Source: JAAZHD01 sp012510895
GTDB lineage: Bacteria > Bacillota > Clostridia > Caldicoprobacterales > DTU083
Length of the DNA: 64,000 nt
Direction: 5' to 3'
Assembly (NCBI GenBank): GCA_050951465.1
Contig: JBMNJC010000019.1
Location: 25,468 to 89,467, forward strand
The notes below the pieces were generated by a model. That model did no database searches. It was not told the DNA's origin and saw only the letters and a program-made list of their open reading frames with translations. The translations under genes and the position numbers were made by a program. Shown in pieces: positions 45,104 through 52,493 of this stretch (the stretch's first letter is position 1; each line of letters starts with the position of its first letter).

Positions 45104-45924
45104 AAAGGCAATGGCTGGCTTCCCCCTATATCGTCTGGATGATTATGTTCATAGTCGTGCCCATGCTCCTGGTGCTGTTTTACAGCGTGACAGAGCAGAC
45201 GGCTGACGGATACCGGTTTACCTTCGACCATTTCAGGAGGTTTGTGGATCCTATTTATATTAATGTGCTTTTCCGTTCAGTAGCGCTGGCCTTAATAAGC
45301 ACCGTAATATGCCTCTTGCTTGGGTATCCCATGGCTGCAATTCTGGCCAGTAAGGAATACAGCAGGAAAAAGATTCTGTATATGCTGATTGTGCTTCCCA
45401 TGTGGATGAATATTCTTCTTCGCACCTATGCCTGGATGACCCTGCTGGAGCGCAACGGCATAATCAACACCATCCTGTCTTTCCTGCGGCTGCCCCCTCT
45501 TGATATTCTTTATACCAATAAAGCAGTGGTGCTGGGCATGGTTTATAATTTTCTTCCCTTTATGATCCTGCCCATTTACTCGGTTCTTTCCAAGATAGAT
45601 GAGAGCGTTATAGAGGCTGCTCAGGACCTTGGGGGCAACAGCTTTACGGTTTTCAGACGGGTAATTTTTCCCTTGAGTCTTCCTGGAGTAATGTCCGGCA
45701 TAACCATGGTATTCATGCCGGCGGTTACTACCTTTGTTATTTCAAGGCTGCTTGGAGGCGGGCAGTTCACCCTTATAGGGAATCTGATTGAGCAGCAGTT
45801 TTTATCTTCGGGAGACTGGGGCTTCGGCTCCGCATTGTCGGTTATAATGATGCTTCTGATTTTGGCCAGCATGGGCATTATGTCCAAATATGAGCAGGAA
45901 GGCGGGGGTGGTGCGCTGTGGTGA
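45100..45924 (+). CDS. potB: Spermidine/putrescine ABC transporter permease
   Basis: A 274-residue permease of the binding-protein-dependent type with about six membrane helices. The cytoplasmic EAA loop that contacts the ATPase is ESVIEAAQDLGGNSFTVFRR. The ATG overlaps the potA stop (ATGA), and the end overlaps potC by 7 bases. Confidence 0.94.
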   Translation: MKRQWLASPYIVWMIMFIVVPMLLVLFYSVTEQTADGYRFTFDHFRRFVDPIYINVLFRSVALALISTVICLLLGYPMAAILASKEYSRKKILYMLIVLPMWMNILLRTYAWMTLLERNGIINTILSFLRLPPLDILYTNKAVVLGMVYNFLPFMILPIYSVLSKIDESVIEAAQDLGGNSFTVFRRVIFPLSLPGVMSGITMVFMPAVTTFVISRLLGGGQFTLIGNLIEQQFLSSGDWGFGSALSVIMMLLILASMGIMSKYEQEGGGGALW

Positions 45925-46760
45925 TGCGTTTTTTAAAAAAGACCTATGTATTTCTCATATTTGCATTTTTATATGCTCCCATCCTGATCCTGATTATATT
46001 TTCATTCAATCAGTCAAAATCCAGGGCTAATTGGGAGGGTATTACCTTAAAATGGTATATGGAATTGTTTAAGGACCGGCAGATAATGTCTGCCCTGTAC
46101 AACACCATCCTGATTGCTGTTTTATCCTCTATAGTTGCTACCTTAATAGGTTTGATTGCTTCCATCGGTATTTTCAGCATGAAGAAACTTCAGCAGAAGG
46201 TGGTTCTGAACCTTAATTATATTCCTATATTGAACCCTGATATAGTAACGGGCATCTCTCTCATGGTATTGTATATCTTTATGAAGATGCCCCTGGGTTT
46301 TGTGACCATGCTTTTGGCTCACATAACCTTCAATATTCCCTATGTGATTCTGTCCATCCTGCCTAAACTGAAGCAAATGAACAAGCATCTGTATGAGGCA
46401 GCGCTGGATCTGGGAGCAACCCCCATAGAAGCTTTTTGGAAGGTCATCCTGCCTGAAATAATGCCCGGTATTATTACAGGGTTCTTGCTGGCATTTACCC
46501 TGTCCATTGATGACTTTGTAATCAGCTTTTTCACAACAGGCTCCGGTTTTGACAATCTGTCCATCGTCATATTCGGCATGGCCAGAAGAGGAATCAGCCC
46601 AAAAATCAATGCGTTATCCACCCTGATGTTCATCAGTGTTCTGGCGCTTTTAATAATAGTAAATATAAGAATGTCCAAAGACAACACAGAAAGGAGATCG
46701 AAAATTGAGAAGAGCAAAGATAACGGCCGCTATCTTCCTGATGTTGGCCATGATATTTAG
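45918..46760 (+). CDS. potC: Spermidine/putrescine ABC transporter permease
   Basis: A 280-residue permease with about six helices and an EAA loop (LYEAALDLGATPIEAFWK). The start could be GTG 45918, GTG 45921 or ATG 45924; GGGGG suits the first. The last 18 codons, a charged tail, overlap potD in another frame. Confidence 0.93.
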   Translation: MVMRFLKKTYVFLIFAFLYAPILILIIFSFNQSKSRANWEGITLKWYMELFKDRQIMSALYNTILIAVLSSIVATLIGLIASIGIFSMKKLQQKVVLNLNYIPILNPDIVTGISLMVLYIFMKMPLGFVTMLLAHITFNIPYVILSILPKLKQMNKHLYEAALDLGATPIEAFWKVILPEIMPGIITGFLLAFTLSIDDFVISFFTTGSGFDNLSIVIFGMARRGISPKINALSTLMFISVLALLIIVNIRMSKDNTERRSKIEKSKDNGRYLPDVGHDI

Positions 46761-47769
46761 TCTTTCAGCCTGTGCAGGCGGTGAAGGCGGGGATCAGCAA
46801 AAAACCACAACTTTAACCGTCTTTAACTGGGGAGACTATATTGACGAAACGGTTCTGGAGGATTTTGAAAAAGAATACGACGTTAAGGTAAATTATACCT
46901 ATTTTGCTACCAATGAAGAAATGTATGTGAAACTTAAATCCGGCGGTACCAACTATGACGTTATTTTTCCATCGGATTATATGATAGCCCGGCTTATTAA
47001 AGAAGATATGCTGCATAAGATAGACATGAGCAAGATAACCAATTACCATCATATTGGTGATGAATTCAAAAACCTGGATTACGACCCCAATAATGAGTAT
47101 TCGGTCCCATATATGTGGGGCACATTGGGAATTGTCTATAACACCACTATGGTGGATGATCCTGTGGACAGCTGGGAAATTCTTTGGAACCCAAAATATG
47201 AAAAACAAATATTTATGCTGGACAGCCAGAGGGATTCCATTGCAGTTGCTCTAAAAAAACTCGGATTTTCTTTAAATACCAGGAATGAGGCGGAGCTTGA
47301 GGCAGCCAAGCAGGAACTAATTAAGCAGAGGCCTCTCGTATTATCCTATGTCGGAGATGAGGTAAAGGATAAGATGGTTGGCGGTGAAGCGGCCCTGGCA
47401 GTTGTCTGGTCCGGAGATGCCGTTGCCATGAAGTGGGAAAATGAAGATCTGGCGTATTCAATTCCCAAAGAGGGTTCCAATCTGTGGTTTGACGCCATGG
47501 CAATTCCAAAGACCAGTCAGAATAAAGAAGCGGCTGAACTGTTTATCAATTTTATGACTGATCCGGAAATTGCCCTCCGCAATGCTGAATATATAGGGTA
47601 TTCAACGCCCAATATCACAGCATGGGAGATGCTGGACGAGGAGATAAAATATGATGAAGATGCCTATCCTGCTTTGGATTCCCTGGATAACTGCGAAGTT
47701 TTTGAAGATGTAAGTGACATCATAGCCACATATAACAGAATCTGGGATGAGATTAAGGCAGCTCAATAA
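46705..47769 (+). CDS. potD: Spermidine/putrescine-binding lipoprotein
   Basis: A 354-residue extracellular binding protein for polyamines. The N-terminus is a lipoprotein signal with lipobox LSAC and Cys23. The mature part contains TVFNWGDYIDETVLEDFEK, YDVIFPSDYMIARL, VPYMWGTLGIVYN and WFDAMAIPKTS, the PotD hallmarks. The TTG start has AAAGGAG 8 bases upstream and lies 56 bases inside potC. It is followed by a strong terminator, which ends the operon. Confidence 0.95.
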   Translation: MRRAKITAAIFLMLAMIFSLSACAGGEGGDQQKTTTLTVFNWGDYIDETVLEDFEKEYDVKVNYTYFATNEEMYVKLKSGGTNYDVIFPSDYMIARLIKEDMLHKIDMSKITNYHHIGDEFKNLDYDPNNEYSVPYMWGTLGIVYNTTMVDDPVDSWEILWNPKYEKQIFMLDSQRDSIAVALKKLGFSLNTRNEAELEAAKQELIKQRPLVLSYVGDEVKDKMVGGEAALAVVWSGDAVAMKWENEDLAYSIPKEGSNLWFDAMAIPKTSQNKEAAELFINFMTDPEIALRNAEYIGYSTPNITAWEMLDEEIKYDEDAYPALDSLDNCEVFEDVSDIIATYNRIWDEIKAAQ

Positions 47770-47790
47770 TAGCTAAAACAGCATAACGGC

Positions 47791-47833
47791 AATAAAGCCT
47801 GCAGACACTGATGTTTGCAGGCTTTATTATTTT
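47791..47833 (+). terminator. Terminator of the potABCD operon
   Basis: A perfect 13-bp stem, AATAAAGCCTGCA (47791-47803) and TGCAGGCTTTATT (47816-47828), is followed by ATTTT, about 20 bases after the potD stop. Confidence 0.92.
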
Positions 47834-47891
47834 CCGGTGATATCACTGATGTATATTTAAAAAACTGCTGCTGAATAAAAATATACCTGTT

Positions 47892-48731
47892 CTATTTATA
47901 GGAAATAGCTTTTTGCAGGAAAGTGCCTTTTTCCAAGTCGTCAAAGGCTTTCTTAAGTTCTTCCCTGGTGTTCATAACGATAGGGCCTCCCCAGGCAATG
48001 GGTTCATTCAGTCTTAATGAACTTACAAACAGGATCTGAGCCTTTTCTTCTGCGGCTCCTAATTGTACATAATCTCCTTCGGACAGCTTAACCGCCGTCT
48101 TTTCCTTTACCAACTCTCCGCCGATATAAGCATTGCCCAGCAGAGTAAAGATCATGACAGAACGGTTTCTTTCAGTCTCAATCACAAAAGAATTGGCATT
48201 TAAGTGTATGTCATAATAATCCAGGGGCAGGTAGCTGCTTGTGAACCCCTTTGTCCCCTTGTATTCGCCGGCAAGAAGCCTAAGCTTTCCGTTTTCCAGT
48301 TCAATCTCCGGGATTTCAGATCTTTTTATACTTTGATATGCTGGTTCAGTCATTTTATCTTTGGCAGGTAAGTTGAGCCATAATTGAACTCCCAGCATTC
48401 TTTCAGAGGCAGGCAGCTGTTCCTCGTGCAGAATGCCCGATCCAGCTGTCATCCACTGAACTTCTCCATCCGATATAGCATCTTCATTTCCCAGGCTGTC
48501 CCTGTGTACCATTTTTCCATGATATATATAGCTTATTGTTTCGATGCCCCTGTGGGGGTGAAGCGGAAAGCCTGCAGTATAGTCATCGGGATTGGTGCTG
48601 TCAAAGGAATCCAGCATTAATATAGGATCATAATCCTTTGTGGTTCTGTTGGCCAGCACCCTGACCAGGTTGACTCCGGCGCCGTCCTGTGTTCTGTAAC
48701 CTGTTACCTGTCTAATAATTTTTCTTTCCAT
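47892..48731 (-). CDS. Pirin family protein
   Basis: A 279-residue bicupin. The N-terminal cupin has FPLHPHRGIETISYI with the metal-binding His residues, GEVQWMTAGSGILHEEQ follows with further ligands, and the C-terminal cupin is present. Bacterial pirins act as quercetin dioxygenase-like enzymes or redox sensors; the role here is unknown. GGGAGG lies 8 bases before the ATG. Monocistronic. Confidence 0.92.
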   Translation of the reverse strand: MERKIIRQVTGYRTQDGAGVNLVRVLANRTTKDYDPILMLDSFDSTNPDDYTAGFPLHPHRGIETISYIYHGKMVHRDSLGNEDAISDGEVQWMTAGSGILHEEQLPASERMLGVQLWLNLPAKDKMTEPAYQSIKRSEIPEIELENGKLRLLAGEYKGTKGFTSSYLPLDYYDIHLNANSFVIETERNRSVMIFTLLGNAYIGGELVKEKTAVKLSEGDYVQLGAAEEKAQILFVSSLRLNEPIAWGGPIVMNTREELKKAFDDLEKGTFLQKAISYK

Positions 48732-49034
48732 TTATACAGCCTCCCAACTAATACATTTATATTCAGCTTTTTTTATCCCCGGTCAAATCAGCAGAGTAAT
48801 ATTAAGCCGGCCTAGTTATAGTTTACAAGCTTTATTAGTTGATACCCTTAAAAAGCACAGCCAAACCGGTAATACAGCATCAACTTCAATAACAATTTGC
48901 CGGGACCGGGACGTTAAAAATTGTACAAGATTCCGTTATATGATATTATTTATTCTGCAAGTATCGGGTTGCACGAAAAAACTCATGTTATCGGAATCTA
49001 TATAACATAACATTATTTGGAGAGAGGTGAGCTT
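48732..49034. other. Divergent promoter region of pirin and aldo/keto reductase
   Basis: No gene seen. For the plus strand, TTGTAC (48921-48926), a 17-base spacer and TATTAT (48944-48949) form a good promoter for the aldo/keto reductase. For pirin on the minus strand I could not choose a promoter. Confidence 0.55.
48921..48949 (+). promoter_or_regulatory. Candidate promoter of the aldo/keto reductase gene
   Basis: TTGTAC and TATTAT with a 17-base spacer, about 86 bases upstream of the start codon. Confidence 0.6.
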
Positions 49035-50162
49035 ATGGATTATTTGGGGAAAGACATAAAAAAGCTGGGTTTTGGGCTGATGCGCCTGCCTATGATAGGT
49101 GAGAAAATAGATATTGAACAGGTAAAGGATATGGTCGACCTTTTTATGGCAAACGGTTTTACCTATTTTGATACAGCTTATGGTTATGGAAACGGCGCAT
49201 CTGAAGAAGCTGCAAAAACGGCACTGGTAGATCGCTATCCCCGGGAAAGTTTTCAACTGGCAACTAAACTGCCTCCTTGGTCCGGAGCAAAAACGGAAGA
49301 TGAAGCACGGGAGATGTTCTGGACATCACTAAAGCGTACCGGAGCCGGTTATTTTGATTTTTATCTGCTGCATAACATAGGCAGCAACAGAATTCAGATA
49401 TTTGAAGACTATAACTTGTGGGAGTTTGGTCTTGAGTTAAAGGAAAAGGGACTTATTAAACATTTTGGATTTTCTTTCCATGACAAAGCAGATGTTTTGG
49501 ATGAATTATTGACTAAGCATCCGGAGGCCGAGTTTGTACAGCTTCAAATCAACTATGCTGACTGGGACAGCGAGACAATAGAATCCAGAAAATGCTATGA
49601 GGTTGCCCGAAAGCACAATAAGCCTGTCATTATTATGGAACCTGTAAAGGGCGGTACTTTGGCAAATCTGCCGGATAAACTGGCCCGGATCTTCAAAGAA
49701 GCGGATGAGAATGCTTCCCTGGCATCCTGGGCTATTCGTTATGCTGCGTCCCTGGACGGAATAATAACTGTTTTAAGCGGAATGTCCAATATGGAACAAA
49801 TGCAGGATAACATTTCATATATGAAGGATTTTAAGCCGCTGAACGAAAAGGAAAGGGAAGTAATTGCCAAAGTTCAGACAGCTATGAAGGAGCTGGCCAG
49901 CATACCTTGTACAGATTGTAAATATTGTGTTGAAGGATGTCCCCAGGGCATTAATATCCCAAGCCTTTTCGAGTTAATGAATGACTATTATGTATACGAA
50001 AATTTGGAGGAAGCAAAAAAATCATATAAATGGCAGACAGAAAAAAGAGGCCGTGCTTCAGACTGCATAGCTTGCGGGAACTGTGAAGGGGTTTGCCCTC
50101 AAAGCATTCCAATTATTAATGAACTCAGTAAAATAGCTGAAGTAATGGAAGCCGGCGTATAA
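49035..50162 (+). CDS. Iron-sulfur aldo/keto reductase
   Basis: A 375-residue protein. The aldo/keto reductase barrel carries FDTAYGYG with the catalytic Asp and Tyr, ATKLPPW with the Lys and LLHNIG with the His. The C-terminal 90 residues hold two 4Fe-4S motifs (CTDCKYCVEGCPQ and CIACGNCEGVCPQ). Members of this branch transfer electrons between NAD(P)H or ferredoxin and carbonyl substrates. The ATG at 49035 has AGGTGA upstream; an in-frame start at 49017 is less likely. Confidence 0.92.
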   Translation: MDYLGKDIKKLGFGLMRLPMIGEKIDIEQVKDMVDLFMANGFTYFDTAYGYGNGASEEAAKTALVDRYPRESFQLATKLPPWSGAKTEDEAREMFWTSLKRTGAGYFDFYLLHNIGSNRIQIFEDYNLWEFGLELKEKGLIKHFGFSFHDKADVLDELLTKHPEAEFVQLQINYADWDSETIESRKCYEVARKHNKPVIIMEPVKGGTLANLPDKLARIFKEADENASLASWAIRYAASLDGIITVLSGMSNMEQMQDNISYMKDFKPLNEKEREVIAKVQTAMKELASIPCTDCKYCVEGCPQGINIPSLFELMNDYYVYENLEEAKKSYKWQTEKRGRASDCIACGNCEGVCPQSIPIINELSKIAEVMEAGV

Positions 50163-50177
50163 GCTGCTCTTAAGCAA

Positions 50178-50263
50178 GACCGCTTTGGTTAATGCTGACT
50201 TCTTGATTGAAAAAAGAAGCGGAAAAGGCGCATGAAGCCCTTTTGGCATTAACCAGAGCGGTT
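50178..50263. repeat. Large inverted repeat forming a three-way-junction hairpin
   Basis: The outer arms, ACCGCTTTGGTTAATGC (50179-50195) and GCATTAACCAGAGCGGT (50246-50262), pair over 17 bp with one G-U. Inside are two smaller hairpins, CTTCTT/AAGAAG and AAAAGG/CCTTTT, giving a three-way junction. It follows the aldo/keto reductase stop by 16 bases, then TTATTATTTTC. It may be an elaborate terminator, a small structured RNA or a miniature repeat element. Confidence 0.6.
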
Positions 50264-50461
50264 ATTATTTTCTTTAACCTTCTCAAATTTGCAAGTGTAC
50301 TGGGTAATATGATGATTTTCTTGATAAATATGCTGATACAAATGAAAATGAAAAGACATGGAAAATATACATAAGAATAATAATCCTGTAAAGAATACAA
50401 GAAGATTGGAAATATTATTATGTAATAATAGGCAGTATAATAGAATGAGGAGTGAATTCTT

Positions 50462-51268
50462 ATGAAAAACCGTTTTCCATATCTGATCATTTTCCTTTTA
50501 ATTACAGCTCTTATCATAACAGGATGTGCAGACATTAATCAACCGGACAAGCGGCCGGAGGGACAAGAGCAGCAACCTGCAGCTTCTCCTGAGCCAAGCC
50601 CGGAACCTACTCCTTCCCCGGGTACTGACCAGGAAGGAGAAAACACAGAAACCCAGGAACCTGAAGAGAGTGAAGCGACTCCGGCTCCGGAAGAGACTGC
50701 TGAAGCTGCAGCTGAGCTGAAAGCCCTGCTCCCGGAAAGGAAAGGATATAAGTGGGTATATAATGGATTTGCAGAGTATGGACATGAAATTATATTGGAA
50801 GAAATCAAAGAGGAAGATGGTAAAGTAATTTATGTCACCGACGGTGAAGTATTTGATATGTCCGACGGGGAATCGGACAGAGATTTTTCCCTTTCGGTAC
50901 AGTTCACAGTTGATTCCGAATCTCTAATACAGGAGAAAACCGGAGAAATGATGATGGATTTATTTGATAAAATAGAATTGATTCAGGCACCCCTTAAGGA
51001 AGGGCATAGCTGGACCCAGACCGTAAAGGGACAGGATGGTGAAGAAACAACTTTAAAATGCACCATTGAAAAGATAGAGGAAGATGACGGGAAAAAGGTG
51101 TATACAGTTTTCTATGAAGAAGAGGACGGACCCTACTATGAAAAAAGAGTGATTAAAGAAGGGATAGGAGTTATCGGGTTTACACGCCTATATATAACTG
51201 AAGAAGAGTATGAAAACTATGAAATGAGCTATTGGCTGTATGAAGAAGCATCAGGCTATGATAAGTAG
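50462..51268 (+). CDS. Hypothetical lipoprotein with Pro/Glu-rich linker
   Basis: A 268-residue secreted lipoprotein of unknown function. The signal peptide ends in the lipobox ITGC with Cys22. Residues about 30-85 are a flexible linker rich in Pro, Glu, Gln and Thr, probably spanning the cell wall. The remaining 180 residues are strongly acidic and predicted mainly beta (WVYNGFAEYGHEIIL, KVYTVFYEEEDGPYYEKRVI), ending in a tyrosine-rich segment. No catalytic motif is visible. It stands alone; the start has a GAGG site 9 bases upstream. Confidence 0.8.
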   Translation: MKNRFPYLIIFLLITALIITGCADINQPDKRPEGQEQQPAASPEPSPEPTPSPGTDQEGENTETQEPEESEATPAPEETAEAAAELKALLPERKGYKWVYNGFAEYGHEIILEEIKEEDGKVIYVTDGEVFDMSDGESDRDFSLSVQFTVDSESLIQEKTGEMMMDLFDKIELIQAPLKEGHSWTQTVKGQDGEETTLKCTIEKIEEDDGKKVYTVFYEEEDGPYYEKRVIKEGIGVIGFTRLYITEEEYENYEMSYWLYEEASGYDK

Positions 51269-51289
51269 GGTAAAAATTTAAGTTGGCAG

Positions 51290-51318
51290 TTGATTAATTT
51301 TTTAATTAGTATTAAAAT
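51290..51318 (+). promoter_or_regulatory. Promoter upstream of the 51.4-kb amidohydrolase
   Basis: TTGATT (51290-51295), a 17-base spacer and TAAAAT (51313-51318). Transcription would start near 51325, so the hairpin at 51361-51384 would lie in the leader. Confidence 0.6.
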
Positions 51319-51360
51319 TATTCTATAAAACAATTAAATATTAAATGTGATACTGCATTT

Positions 51361-51384
51361 ATAGGTCTGCTATGGCAGGCCTAT
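51361..51384 (+). promoter_or_regulatory. Leader hairpin, terminator or attenuator
   Basis: ATAGGTCTGC (51361-51370) and GCAGGCCTAT (51375-51384) pair over 10 bp with one G-U and loop TATG. Only TTTG follows, so it is weak as a terminator. It ends 13 bases before the GGGGAGGTGAG ribosome binding site of the amidohydrolase. Confidence 0.55.
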
Positions 51385-51409
51385 TTGTAGTTTCCGGGGA
51401 GGTGAGAAT

Positions 51410-52432
51410 TTGAATTATAATGACGCATCAGATTATATTCACAGCCCTTTTGTTGCACTTAGAGATACAATTGACAACGGTTTTTCCGGGGGCTGGGGTC
51501 TTCATTTCCAGCCTAGTGAGGAATATTGGCTGGATTGCCACAACCATCTTGAATCAGGAAAAAGTTATGAAGAGATAAGTGAAATGCTGAGCAAGTGGTT
51601 CAGCGAACTGGATGCCTACCGCCTGGAAAGAGTCCTGGTGATTTCCAAAGATGTTAATTCCTTCTCTGTTTTAAAGGACTTATCTCAAATGAATGAACGG
51701 TTCGAATGGTTATACTACCATGAAGTTGATAAGGGACCGCCTGATCCGGACTTGTTCCGCTCTGCTTTAAACCATGGCGCTGTAGGCTTTAAGCTGCATA
51801 ATGCTCCTATTATGAAGGGGCTGGCAGAGCCTGAAATATGGTTTAATGAAGCCTGGAGCCAGATCTTTGAATTGGCATCGGAAAGAAACATTCCTCTTTT
51901 ATGGCATGTTACACAAAGGGTCAGTGCTTCGCCCTATCATGGAGGCGGTGAGAACAGCTATTGGCAGGAAGGCTGGCAAAGAGGAATAAAGTTTAACAAT
52001 CAGGATTTGCTGGACATATTTTTAAAAGTATTAAGAAATTATCCCGATTTAAAAGTTGTCGGAGCCCATCAGCTTCATGTGGGACTGGACAAGTTAAGAC
52101 AACTCCTGAAAGATTATTCAAATCTTTATATTGATACCAGCTGCGGCTTTTTCCTGCGCTGGGCTGATATTCTTTATGAGCCGGACAGAAAGATATTGCG
52201 TGATTTTTGCATTGAATTCCAGGACAGAATTCTGTTTGGTTCAGATTGTGCATTAGTACCGGGAGGCATTGACCGGTATCTTATTGAAAGCTTTTTAGGA
52301 CATGCCAGATTTATCAATCAACTCAGACTGCCATATGATGTATTAAACAAGATAGCACACAAAAACTCAGAAAAAGTATTCAACCTTCAGCCGCTCAATC
52401 TGAAGATCAGAAGAGGCAATATACGGCCTTAA
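51410..52432 (+). CDS. Amidohydrolase family protein
   Basis: A 340-residue TIM-barrel hydrolase, third member of the amidohydrolase 2 family in this window and the longest. Metal ligands lie in WLDCHNHLESG near residue 43, FKLHNAPI, LLWHVTQRV, VVGAHQLHVG and the C-terminal FGSDCALVPGG. The start is TTG 51410, with GGGGAGGTGAG directly upstream. It lies 61 bases before the 774-residue unknown protein, likely in the same operon, so both may act on the same substrate. Confidence 0.85.
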   Translation: MNYNDASDYIHSPFVALRDTIDNGFSGGWGLHFQPSEEYWLDCHNHLESGKSYEEISEMLSKWFSELDAYRLERVLVISKDVNSFSVLKDLSQMNERFEWLYYHEVDKGPPDPDLFRSALNHGAVGFKLHNAPIMKGLAEPEIWFNEAWSQIFELASERNIPLLWHVTQRVSASPYHGGGENSYWQEGWQRGIKFNNQDLLDIFLKVLRNYPDLKVVGAHQLHVGLDKLRQLLKDYSNLYIDTSCGFFLRWADILYEPDRKILRDFCIEFQDRILFGSDCALVPGGIDRYLIESFLGHARFINQLRLPYDVLNKIAHKNSEKVFNLQPLNLKIRRGNIRP

Positions 52433-52493
52433 ATAAAATTCATTTATATTTCACAAATATACCGCCGTTCAAAAAAATCCTGGGGGGATAAAA

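Noticed and set aside
50170..50535. Antisense frame of 121 residues across the three-way hairpin and lipoprotein start
   Set aside because: Composition is that of AT-rich non-coding DNA and it overlaps a clear lipoprotein signal on the other strand.
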